DNA from: an uncultured Bacteroidia bacterium
GTDB lineage: Bacteria > Bacteroidota > Bacteroidia > Bacteroidales > F082
Length of the DNA stretch: 55,105 nucleotides
Direction: 5' to 3'
Assembly (NCBI GenBank): GCA_902802535.1
Contig: CADCML010000044.1
Span: forward strand, 1 to 55,105
Below are positions 23,801 through 33,605 of this stretch, in pieces. The translations under genes were made by a program, and so were the position numbers. Within the stretch, counting starts at the first letter, position 1. The number at the start of each line of letters is the position of its first letter. The notes beneath the pieces were generated by a model, which searched no databases, was not told where the DNA came from, and saw only the letters and a program-made list of their open reading frames with translations.

Positions 23801-25609
23801 CTATTCCGCCAACGCGTGGCTAATCTTCCGATTGATTTGCAAGAGTCGTTTCTCGTTCATCTTCACCACCTTCCGGTCATAGGTCATCAGACCGTTCAAC
23901 TCGGTTTCACAGTCGGTGGTCTGGGTGTAAACCGCTGCCGAGAAGCCTTGGAAGGCCATCTTGTACAACTGCTCGGCATATTCCACATAAGTATCCGTCA
24001 CCTTTTCCTCAGTATCAAACTCCACGTAGCCCCAGCCTTGGTCTTTCACCCAAGTGTGACCTTCAACCTTGCGCCCAATACCGCCGTACTCGCCCAACAC
24101 AGTGGCCCGCATCGGGTCGTAAAGCACCATTTTCGGCTCAGGATAGTTGTGCAAATCAAGGATGTCGCCGCAGGCATAGAAGTTGCCGCCCGAAGCGGGA
24201 TTCACCAAGCGCGTCGGGTCGAGTTTCTTGGTCATTTCAACGATTTCAGGGGTCTTGAACTGTCCCCAGGATTCGTTGAACGGCACCCAAACACCGATGC
24301 ATGGCACAGACCTCAAACTGTTGATGATTTCCGTCCATTCCTTTTTGTAACACTCCTCCGATTCGGCGGTGCGCAACGACTCTGGCCCGACGAAATATTG
24401 GGTCGTCTGCCAGCCTGGGCCGCGACCACCGCTCGGCATGTCCTGCCAAACGATGAGGCCGATGCGGTCGCAATGGTAATACCAACGCGCTGGCTCCACC
24501 TTCACATGCTTGCGGATCATGTTGAAGCCCAAGTCCTTGGTTTTCTGGACATCGTAAGCCAACGCCGCGTCTGTGGGAGCAGTGTAAAGACCATCAGGCC
24601 ACCAGCCTTGGTCCAATGGGCCGAAATGGAAAATGGGTAGTCCGTTCAGTGTGAGGCGCATGATGCCACTCTCGTCACGCATCGTACCAAAACTGCGCAT
24701 GGCAAAGTAGCTGTCCACCGCATCAACGATTTTCCCCTTCCGCAACACACTGACATTCATGTCGTACAAAAACGGATGGTCGGGTGTCCAACGCAAGAAG
24801 TCTTCAGGCATGTTCACCTCCACAGCTTGCCCGTTGATGGACTTGCCCGTGGCGACGGTCTTGCCTTCAAACGACACTTCCACCTGATAGAGATCGTCCT
24901 TGGTCGGGTTCGTGAAATCGAGCTCCACCTTGACCATGGAACGGTCCACGTCAGGGACAATGACGAGGTTCTCGATGTAGTCCTCGGGAACATTCTCGAG
25001 CCATACGGTCTGCCAGATGCCCGTCACAGCGGTGTAAAAAATGCCATGCGGCTTGGCCACCTGCTTGCCATGCGGAATATAGCTCTTGTCAGTAGGGTCC
25101 CACACGCGAACCGTCATCACATTGTTTTTCTGCTGAACGGCTTGGGTGACATCAAAGGTGAAAGGCGTGTAACCACCTGTGTGTGAACCAACTTTAATGC
25201 CATTCACCCACACATCGGTCATCCAGTCCACCGCACCGAAATGCAGCAAAATGCGGCCGTTTTTCCAGTTGGCTGGTACAGCAAACGTCTTTTGATACCA
25301 AAGTGCACTATCCTGTCCCACTTCTTTCTGCACGCCCGACAACGACGACTCGATGCAGAACGGAACCAGAATATCGCCCTCATAACGAGCGGGTTGCCTC
25401 TCCCCTTTCGGCGTGATGGCATACTGCCACAATCCATTGAGGTTTTTCCATTCGGGACGCACCATCTGAGGACGAGGATACTCGGGCAGTGCGTTTTCAG
25501 GGCTTACTTTCGAAGCCCATTCGGTCTTGATTTTGTCGCCAGCGGGGGAGTATTGGGCCAAAGCCATGTTTGCTAACAGCATTGAGATTAGTAAGAATTT
25601 GATTCTCAT
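23801..25609 (-). CDS. Exported glycoside hydrolase family 2 protein
   Basis: The 602-residue enzyme has a signal peptide ending ALAQ. An N-terminal jelly-roll domain follows (WYQKTFAVP, VWVNGIKVGSHTGGYTPF), then an immunoglobulin-like domain and a TIM-barrel. In the barrel, VPFNESWGQ holds the acid/base Glu (near residue 445) and LGEYGG the nucleophile Glu (near residue 505). This is the GH2 arrangement of beta-galactosidases, beta-glucuronidases and relatives. Specificity cannot be read from the sequence. It is probably periplasmic. No SusC/D pair or sensor gene is next to it, so it is not in an obvious polysaccharide-utilisation locus. Confidence 0.85.
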   Translation of the reverse strand: MRIKFLLISMLLANMALAQYSPAGDKIKTEWASKVSPENALPEYPRPQMVRPEWKNLNGLWQYAITPKGERQPARYEGDILVPFCIESSLSGVQKEVGQDSALWYQKTFAVPANWKNGRILLHFGAVDWMTDVWVNGIKVGSHTGGYTPFTFDVTQAVQQKNNVMTVRVWDPTDKSYIPHGKQVAKPHGIFYTAVTGIWQTVWLENVPEDYIENLVIVPDVDRSMVKVELDFTNPTKDDLYQVEVSFEGKTVATGKSINGQAVEVNMPEDFLRWTPDHPFLYDMNVSVLRKGKIVDAVDSYFAMRSFGTMRDESGIMRLTLNGLPIFHFGPLDQGWWPDGLYTAPTDAALAYDVQKTKDLGFNMIRKHVKVEPARWYYHCDRIGLIVWQDMPSGGRGPGWQTTQYFVGPESLRTAESEECYKKEWTEIINSLRSVPCIGVWVPFNESWGQFKTPEIVEMTKKLDPTRLVNPASGGNFYACGDILDLHNYPEPKMVLYDPMRATVLGEYGGIGRKVEGHTWVKDQGWGYVEFDTEEKVTDTYVEYAEQLYKMAFQGFSAAVYTQTTDCETELNGLMTYDRKVVKMNEKRLLQINRKISHALAE

Positions 25610-25626
25610 AGAGTTGTGTTTTTTTC

Positions 25627-25767
25627 ATCACAAAACTCGCAAAACCCTCAAAATTACTTGTTTATTTGGGGGAAGCACGCCAACTGGTTGCTTCCCGGCG
25701 GCAACACGGTTGTGAAGCCGCCTTTCACTACTCTTTAAGTTTTGCATTGTTTTGCAGGTTTTGTGAT
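25627..25767. repeat. 141-base palindromic element with two internal hairpins
   Basis: The ends are inverted copies: ATCACAAAAC at 25627-25636 and GTTTTGTGAT at 25758-25767, with imperfect extension (TCGCAAAAC against TGCAAAAC). Inside are two adjacent hairpins: GGGAAGCA...TGCTTCCC and GGCGGC...GCCGCC. It fills the gap between the GH2 gene start and the YbjN-like gene stop. The form is that of a small non-coding mobile or regulatory repeat. Confidence 0.6.
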
Positions 25768-25789
25768 TCAGATTATATATTCAAAATGG

Positions 25790-26194
25790 TTAATCATCAT
25801 TCATTTCTTTATTAAACGCTTCGGCAGCAGCGATGAGGCTGTGGACAGCACGTGGAATCAATTCCTCAATTTGTGGGGCGCCATCAAGTTGCTGCTCATA
25901 ACACATCCACACTGACGCGCCGCGCTCGTGTTTGTCCTCGTAGTCGTAAAGCACAGCCTTCACCACTTTGTAGTTCCAATTGACGTTGTTGCAGGCCATG
26001 AGCGCCTCGGCGTAGTTGTCATCGGTCACGTCGAAGACACCTGGCAGGATGAGGCGGAAAAACATAGGATCTTCTTTGTCGTTCCACAACAAGAAGTTCC
26101 ACCCATCATAGGTGAAATTGAGTCCCAATTCGCTCCGCTTCGCAGCAACGCCAATCGACTTCAAATAATTAGAAACCAATGTCTTAATTGTCAT
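25790..26194 (-). CDS. YbjN-like small protein
   Basis: The 134-residue protein has an alpha/beta pattern like YbjN/type III secretion chaperone-fold proteins: an N-terminal helix, a strand pair (LNFTYDGWNFLLWNDKEDPMF), then DDNYAEALMACNNVNWNYKVVKAVLY and a C-terminal helix. The ATG lies in the stop of the kinase-AAA+ gene (ATGA), so the two are translated together and probably function together. YbjN-fold proteins often act as small chaperones or adaptors. The assignment is by pattern only. Confidence 0.65.
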   Translation of the reverse strand: MTIKTLVSNYLKSIGVAAKRSELGLNFTYDGWNFLLWNDKEDPMFFRLILPGVFDVTDDNYAEALMACNNVNWNYKVVKAVLYDYEDKHERGASVWMCYEQQLDGAPQIEELIPRAVHSLIAAAEAFNKEMNDD

Positions 26195-27936
26195 TTCAAG
26201 CTCTTGTTGAAACCGATACGGGTCTTGGTGGAATAAGTCGGATTCTTGTACTTCAGCACGTCGACGAGAATCTTCTGCGAAATCGGCACGTCGTTGTAAG
26301 CAGCGGTCATGGCAGCCTCGTTAACGGCCTCGGTGATGTCGCCTGCGTTGAAATCGTCCGACATTTTGGCTAATTCGTCAAAGTCGAGTTCCTCGCAGGG
26401 ACGGTCTTTCAGGTGATCCATAAAAATGTCTTTACGCGCCTCGAAGTCAGGTTGAGGCACGAAGAACACACGGTCGAAGCATCCGATACGCATAATGGAC
26501 TGGTCGATGAGGTCGGGACGGTTGGTCGTGGCCACCACGAGAATGCCCTTCTTGGAGCACTCGTTCATCATGCCGTACAAGGCCGAAATCTGTGGCGTGA
26601 CATTCTCCTCCCCTTCGCCGTTGGGATTGGGTGCCAAGAATTCGAGTTCGTCGATGCAAATCACAAACGGAGCCTTGATTTCAGCCGCATCGAACATCCG
26701 TTGCAGGTTGTCCAACACACCTTCCTGATAGATATGACCCATTTCGGGGCCATGAATGATGGTGTAGTTGAAGCCCAATTCCTCAGCAAAGCTATTCAAA
26801 ACCAAGCTTTTACCACATCCAGGAGGGCCATAAAGCAACACACCATTGATGACTGGAAGCTTATAGAGCTTTGCCTTTTCGGGATTCTGCAAGGCAAAAA
26901 GCACTTCCTTGCGCAGCTGTTCCTTCAGCTCGTCGCGACCCGTCACATTGTCGAAACCGTTGCCTGAGCCTTTTTTGAACGTAATCGTAGGGCCGCTGTT
27001 GTTTTGCGTTTCGGCTTGCGGTTTCGCCTCTTCCTCTTCCATGCGTTTCGCCAGCTCAGGCATCACTTGTTCCAACAAAGCTTGGGCGAAATCAGCCGCC
27101 GAAGCAAAGCGATCGTCAGGCTTCTTGGCCAAAGCCTTCAATAGGATAGCCTTCAAATAATCAGGAAGTTGCACATCTTCCGTCTCCAAAACGAGGTCTT
27201 GTTTCCTTGCTTTTTTCAGGGCATCGGCAATCTTTTGCTTGTCACCCTCAAAAACCCTCAAATCCATGCCTTCCCACGGCGACTTGCCGAAAAGCAGGAA
27301 ATAAAGAAGCGCACCCGTGGAGAAGATGTCGCTCTTCACCGTGTAGACCGAACGGAAAGTTTCTGGAGCACGGAAATACGGCATCAGGTCCTCATCGACG
27401 AAAGTTGGGCGTCCTTTGACCATGTATGAAATATGACCCAAGTCGATGATGGTGGGCATCAACATGCCGTCATCCAATTCTTGGAGCATGATGTTCGACG
27501 GACGTATATCGTTGTGTATCAATGCACGGGAATGGATAAATGACAAACCACTCAAAACACAAAGAGTGATTTGCACCGCGTCTTCAAGGTCGAAGCGGCC
27601 GTCAGTCCTAACGGCATCCAAAAGGAGGGTGCCACGGTAGAATTCCGTCACGAGGTAATGATAGACCGTGTTGCTTTTCTTCACCTCGCCGTTGTTAACA
27701 TAGCGGACAACGTTCTGGTTCTCATCCGTGTTCAGCTCCTTGCAAAGTTGGATTTCGTAGACCTCCTTGCCCTGAAACAACTGCTCATGGGGAATCTTGC
27801 CAAAGTCGTACACCTTCATGAAATACATCATATCGTCGGAGCCAAGCACCGTATATGACTCAGCCACAGCACCTTTCTTTACGAACGAGTTGATGACATA
27901 CTTGTCAATCTTCTCTCCTTTTTTGAATGTTTGCAT
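26191..27936 (-). CDS. Protein kinase-AAA+ ATPase fusion
   Basis: The 581-residue protein joins two catalytic domains. Residues about 10-290 are a Ser/Thr kinase fold: Lys41 in FMKVYD, catalytic loop HND143 with Asn148 (Arg of HRD replaced), DLG165-167 in place of DFG, and APE190-192; the glycine-rich loop is weak. After a charged linker (295-325), residues 335-560 form an AAA+ domain of the FtsH/Cdc48 type. It has Walker A GPPGCGKS (370-377), Walker B VICIDE (425-430), ATTNRPD and GCFDR with the arginine finger Arg489. ATG 27936 is used because the upstream region resembles a promoter (GACCTTTG). The partner gene YbjN-like overlaps it. The role is unknown. Confidence 0.85.
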   Translation of the reverse strand: MQTFKKGEKIDKYVINSFVKKGAVAESYTVLGSDDMMYFMKVYDFGKIPHEQLFQGKEVYEIQLCKELNTDENQNVVRYVNNGEVKKSNTVYHYLVTEFYRGTLLLDAVRTDGRFDLEDAVQITLCVLSGLSFIHSRALIHNDIRPSNIMLQELDDGMLMPTIIDLGHISYMVKGRPTFVDEDLMPYFRAPETFRSVYTVKSDIFSTGALLYFLLFGKSPWEGMDLRVFEGDKQKIADALKKARKQDLVLETEDVQLPDYLKAILLKALAKKPDDRFASAADFAQALLEQVMPELAKRMEEEEAKPQAETQNNSGPTITFKKGSGNGFDNVTGRDELKEQLRKEVLFALQNPEKAKLYKLPVINGVLLYGPPGCGKSLVLNSFAEELGFNYTIIHGPEMGHIYQEGVLDNLQRMFDAAEIKAPFVICIDELEFLAPNPNGEGEENVTPQISALYGMMNECSKKGILVVATTNRPDLIDQSIMRIGCFDRVFFVPQPDFEARKDIFMDHLKDRPCEELDFDELAKMSDDFNAGDITEAVNEAAMTAAYNDVPISQKILVDVLKYKNPTYSTKTRIGFNKSLK

Positions 27937-28034
27937 AATCGAAATTTTATTGGGCAAAGGTCACGATTTAATTTGAAACATACAAGCAGAGAGGATGAAA
28001 AAATTCTTGTGCCATTTTTTCCAAAGAAAACATC

Positions 28035-28120
28035 GGGTGGAAAAATGACAAAAACAGACTAAAAATTGGGTGGAAAAATGACAAAAACAGACTAAAAATT
28101 GGGTGGAAAAATGACAAAAA
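28035..28120. repeat. 33-bp tandem repeat, about 2.6 copies
   Basis: Two identical 33-base units (28035-28067 and 28068-28100), each beginning GGGTGGAAAAATGACAAAAA, are followed by a third copy of the first 20 bases (28101-28120). The array lies in the gap between the kinase-AAA+ start and the ATPase promoter. Confidence 0.95.
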
Positions 28121-28135
28121 TTTCACCAATTATTC

Positions 28136-28164
28136 TTGTAATATACAAAAAATGAGTATTTTTG
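28136..28164 (+). promoter_or_regulatory. Promoter of the DUF4143-type ATPase gene
   Basis: TTG (28136-28138), 18 bases, then TATTTTTG (28157-28164), 22 bases before ATG 28187. It sits 15 bases below the tandem repeat array. Confidence 0.6.
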
Positions 28165-28186
28165 CATTCAAAAATAAGACACGAAA

Positions 28187-29539
28187 ATGTTGAAGCGAAA
28201 AATAGAGGAAGAAATCACTCAATTCTTGTCTGCCCCATCGAACAAAATCCTACTGGTTGACGGAGCCCGACAAATCGGAAAGACCTATATCATCCGACAT
28301 GTGGGCAAGAAACTGTTCCCCAATTATGTGGAAATCAATCTACAGGCCGACAGTACAGGTAGCCGTATGTTTGCCAATGTACGGAGCATAATTGACTTTT
28401 ACACCATGCTCGGCACTTTTGCGGGAAACAAACTGCGCAAAAAGGAAAACACACTCGTTTTTTTGGACGAAATCCAAACCTATCCCGTGTTCCTCACTTT
28501 GTTGAAGTTCCTGAAAGACGACGACAGATACACCTACATCTGTAGCGGTTCGCTGCTTGGCGTGACTTTGCTCCAAACGCCGAGCATTCCTATAGGAAGC
28601 ATTGAAACCTTGCAGATGTATCCACTTGATTTCGAAGAGTTTCTTTGGGCAAATGGATTTAACGAGGAAACCATTTCGTTTGTGCGGGATAAATATCATG
28701 CGCAGCAAAGCCTTGACGACTCCCTTCACCAAAGGATGATGACACTTTTCCGTGAATATCTTCTGACCGGCGGACTTCCCGATGCCATAAACTCCTATCT
28801 CTCGGAACGAAACATTATGAAACTGAGGCGCATACAAACCGAAATCCATCGTTATTATGGTGCAGATGCCTCGCGTTATGATGCCGAACACAAACTGAAA
28901 ATCCAAAACGTGTTCCAAATGATTCCCTCGAACCTCGAAAACAAGAAAAAGCGTGTCGTAGTAAAGGATATAGAAAACAAGGCAGGGAAGCAATTCTCTG
29001 ATTATCAAGACGAATTCGACTATCTGATTTCTTCTGGCATTGCGCTTGAAGTGAAAGCCATTTCCAATCCAAGATTCCCTTTGGTGGAATCGGCGCGGAA
29101 AAACTTGTTGAAACTCTACTTGAATGATGTCGGTCTACTGACCAACATTTTGTACAAAACCAACATCCTGCCCATACTCGAAGATACGCCAAGCATCAAT
29201 TTAGGTTCTGTTTATGAGTCGGTGGTTGCCCAGGAACTGAAGGCACATGGCCACAATCTGTTTTATTACGACAACAAGCACCACGGCGAAGTGGATTTTC
29301 TCATCGACGACTTCGACAACCTCTCAGTGTTGCCTATCGAGGTGAAGTCTGGGAAAGACTATAAAATCCATGTCGCACTGACGCACTTCACCCAGACACC
29401 TGACTATCATATCAATAAGGGCATCGTTTTATCAAACGGCCAGAAATGGGACAAACGGCCAGAAATGGGAAACCAAGGGAACAATCATTTACATGCCTGT
29501 CTATTTCGTGATGTTTTTGTAGTTTTATGCAAATCATAA
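28187..29539 (+). CDS. AAA ATPase with DUF4143 nuclease-like domain (C-terminus frameshifted)
   Basis: The 450-residue frame encodes an AAA_14/DUF4143 protein. The P-loop is degenerate (VDGARQIGKTYI, near residue 25) and a Walker B-like VFLDEIQ follows. The tail contains a PD-(D/E)xK-like block (HHGEVDFLID, then LPIEVKSG). Such proteins are common accessory ATPases in Bacteroidetes, of unclear role. A perfect 19-bp tandem duplication at 29433-29470 shifts the frame near the end. Without it the protein would be 438 residues ending GTIIYMPVYFVMFL at TAG 29520-29522, the usual family ending; the present frame instead ends LCKS. A 13-bp hairpin starts right after the ancestral stop. Confidence 0.85.
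   Translation: MLKRKIEEEITQFLSAPSNKILLVDGARQIGKTYIIRHVGKKLFPNYVEINLQADSTGSRMFANVRSIIDFYTMLGTFAGNKLRKKENTLVFLDEIQTYPVFLTLLKFLKDDDRYTYICSGSLLGVTLLQTPSIPIGSIETLQMYPLDFEEFLWANGFNEETISFVRDKYHAQQSLDDSLHQRMMTLFREYLLTGGLPDAINSYLSERNIMKLRRIQTEIHRYYGADASRYDAEHKLKIQNVFQMIPSNLENKKKRVVVKDIENKAGKQFSDYQDEFDYLISSGIALEVKAISNPRFPLVESARKNLLKLYLNDVGLLTNILYKTNILPILEDTPSINLGSVYESVVAQELKAHGHNLFYYDNKHHGEVDFLIDDFDNLSVLPIEVKSGKDYKIHVALTHFTQTPDYHINKGIVLSNGQKWDKRPEMGNQGNNHLHACLFRDVFVVLCKS
29433..29470. repeat. Perfect 19-bp tandem duplication causing a frameshift
   Basis: CAAACGGCCAGAAATGGGA is present twice with no spacer (29433-29451, 29452-29470). Nineteen is not a multiple of three, so everything downstream is read one frame off. 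Confidence 0.95.
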
Positions 29540-29565
29540 AAACCGATTTTCAGATTTGCATAAAA
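29523..29565 (+). terminator. Hairpin after the ATPase gene
   Basis: A perfect 13-bp stem (TTTTATGCAAATC at 29523-29535 with 29553-29565) has a 17-base loop. It begins on the base after the ancestral TAG stop and overlaps the last residues of the frameshifted frame. Confidence 0.55.
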
Positions 29566-29576
29566 CAAGAAGACAA

Positions 29577-29604
29577 AAAAGGAGAGCCGTCTGGTTCTCC
29601 TTTT
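29577..29604. terminator. Terminator between the ATPase gene and gyrB
   Basis: AAAAGGAGAGCC pairs with GGTTCTCCTTTT around GTCT, with one G-U pair, serving gyrB on the minus strand and probably also the plus strand. Confidence 0.75.
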
Positions 29605-29628
29605 CCGTATCATATTGAATTCCAATGA

Positions 29629-31608
<1,980 letters not shown>

Positions 31609-31627
31609 TTATTTTTCAAATAAGGTG

Positions 31628-31635
31628 CAAAGGTA
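31628..31635 (-). promoter_or_regulatory. -7 box (TACCTTTG) for gyrB
   Basis: TACCTTTG on the minus strand, 35 bases above ATG 31593. Sequence above it (31640-31800) is A/T rich with no further motif that I can support. Confidence 0.5.
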
Positions 31636-31805
31636 CGCAATTTTTCGGCACGAAGCGCAAAAAAGTTGAAAAATTTGTTTCAGGGCAAAAACGCCTCTAT
31701 GCGCCTAAAAACGGGCAAATTTTTGAAACACATGAAAATTTTCCCTCGCAGGAAAAGAGAAGGTCTATCGGTGAAAAAGGGATTTTTAAAGCATTTAAGG
31801 CGTTT

Positions 31806-33539
31806 TCAAAATTTCAGCTTCACGCCAGCAAAAAACTGGATGCCCGTGACAGGATAGTTCAAATAAAGATGATACTTCTGGTGCGCCACATTGTCCAACA
31901 GCGCAAACGCCGTGATTTGGTCGTTCACCTTATAATCCGCGCCGAGGCTGAGGTCGAAAATGTCCTTTATCTTCACTGCTTTCCAACCGGCTTCACCATT
32001 GTAAATCTTAGCATAACGTCCACCTTGGTAAAGGAACGAAGCATTGAAGGCAAGATTGTCGTTCAAATCGTAAGTCAGTTTCAGTTTGCCTTCTATCGTG
32101 GGACGATACCATGCGTATTCCTCCACCGAAGGACGGCAGCTGTTGTAGGCAAAGCCCAGATCCGTCGTAATGCCATTGCGCAGCTTCACGCGAGCATTGG
32201 CCAACACATTCACCGTCTTGGTCTCGTCGTAAATCAATTCGTAGCTATTCCAAATCGGAATTTGGCTTTCAGGAGTGATGGGCAAAAACAGCGTGACAAT
32301 CCTCTGCTGATATAATGGGTCGTTGACCGTACTACGGTAACGCACGCCCAAGTGCAGGTCGACAATTTCGGCAATGTTGGTACGCACTCCGCCTTCGAAG
32401 CCGAGTTTCACATTTTGCACACGCCAATTAAAATAAGGCAAATTGCAATAAAATGGGTTTTCTTCAATAATTTCACTGAAAGTCAACAACTTGCGACCTC
32501 CGTTCAAGTTTGCATAGAACTCCAATTTCTTGCCTAAAACAAACAGGCTTCCGCTCAAATCAGGTCGAATGGCGAGAAATTTGTCATCCAAATTGACTAT
32601 TGTAGCTCCATCCATACGGACACCCAAACGCAAGCGGAAAAAATCGTCACTCATTTCAAAGAAAGGATTGACTTTGAACAAGATACGATTGTCGGTCGAA
32701 AGTCCATTCTTCAACATGAATCCATCATACTGGAAACCCAAATCAACGCCAAACTTTTGCGGATGGTTCTTATCACCCCACAAGTTTTGAGCATATCCGA
32801 GAGCATAGGCTACATCCACGAAATGTTCATGCGCGTCAAGTCTGTCGAAGGTGTAATGGTAATCCACGCTGCCGACATGACTCAGCTCGCCTGTGCGGTT
32901 CGAGGTGGAGGACAAGCCGAGGTGTGCTCCGATGGTATTATAGGTCTGACGGGGACATGCCTCTTCCATTTGGGCTTCCGTCAAATTGACGGGAACCTCC
33001 ATCAGATTCATGCCATAATAATGGTACATGTCGTTTTTGTAACACACGCCACCGTCCACTTGCAGCCCGTCGAACATGCTGGTGCTCAGGTTGACATCAA
33101 AGAGATTGTTCATGTAGCTCGAAGGCGCGTAGTTATCGATGTTGAGCCACGACGAGTTGTGTTTCACACCCACACCAAGGCCGAGGGTCTTGGTCAACAT
33201 GGAGTTGTGCTTATAGAGGAAAACCGGTGAAATTCTCGTGCCGAAACCTGCCATGAGGAAATTTTGGGTCGGGTTGACGAGTTTGTCATTCTTGGAAGAA
33301 AAGGCCGCTGGTGCGATTTTCTCCAAGTCGAGGGCAAACCTCTGCGTAGTCTCCTTCGGGCTGACCTCCGAGCTGGGGAACTCATAGGTGGGTCGTGGCG
33401 TCTCAGGTGTCAGTGTCAACTTGTTGACCTTGTTCACCTTGGGACGGTATTTGCCTTCCACTGTGACTTGTTCGTCGTGTTGGGCGAAAGCATTGGCGGC
33501 GATGAGGGCCAGCGTGATTAGGATGATATGTCTTTTCAT
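31806..33539 (-). CDS. Outer-membrane beta-barrel protein
   Basis: The 577-residue product has a signal peptide ending AFAQ. A short Pro-rich segment (VEGKYRPKVNKVNKLTLTPE) follows, then about 500 residues of alternating strands ending in GVKLKF with a terminal Phe, the barrel-assembly signature. It resembles the barrel part of TonB-dependent receptors, but no plug domain or TonB box is visible. It follows the TPR gene with a 66-base gap on the same strand, so the two may act together in the envelope. ATG 33539 starts the signal peptide. Confidence 0.75.
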   Translation of the reverse strand: MKRHIILITLALIAANAFAQHDEQVTVEGKYRPKVNKVNKLTLTPETPRPTYEFPSSEVSPKETTQRFALDLEKIAPAAFSSKNDKLVNPTQNFLMAGFGTRISPVFLYKHNSMLTKTLGLGVGVKHNSSWLNIDNYAPSSYMNNLFDVNLSTSMFDGLQVDGGVCYKNDMYHYYGMNLMEVPVNLTEAQMEEACPRQTYNTIGAHLGLSSTSNRTGELSHVGSVDYHYTFDRLDAHEHFVDVAYALGYAQNLWGDKNHPQKFGVDLGFQYDGFMLKNGLSTDNRILFKVNPFFEMSDDFFRLRLGVRMDGATIVNLDDKFLAIRPDLSGSLFVLGKKLEFYANLNGGRKLLTFSEIIEENPFYCNLPYFNWRVQNVKLGFEGGVRTNIAEIVDLHLGVRYRSTVNDPLYQQRIVTLFLPITPESQIPIWNSYELIYDETKTVNVLANARVKLRNGITTDLGFAYNSCRPSVEEYAWYRPTIEGKLKLTYDLNDNLAFNASFLYQGGRYAKIYNGEAGWKAVKIKDIFDLSLGADYKVNDQITAFALLDNVAHQKYHLYLNYPVTGIQFFAGVKLKF

Positions 33540-33562
33540 TGTTCTTGGTGTTAGTGCAGAGA

Positions 33563-33605
33563 CTGACATCCCTGCTTACTGATATGTCGCCCCTACGGGG
33601 CTCGG
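33563..33605. repeat. Intercistronic hairpin, candidate dispersed repeat
   Basis: GCCCCTACGGGGC forms a 5-bp stem with a 3-base loop directly after the TPR stop codon, preceded by TGACATCCCTGC, which partly pairs with GCAGAGACTG nearby. The wording resembles short repeats scattered between Bacteroidales genes. Only one copy is visible here. Confidence 0.4.

Noticed and set aside
27937-28034. Alternative upstream start of the kinase-AAA+ protein (adding MPNKISI)
   Set aside because: Those codons overlap the probable -7 region (GACCTTTG), and the kinase fold begins at the downstream ATG.
31640-31800. Possible small gene or RNA between gyrB and the outer-membrane barrel gene
   Set aside because: The A/T-rich stretch has short open frames without promoter or family signal and only weak, non-matching repeats.
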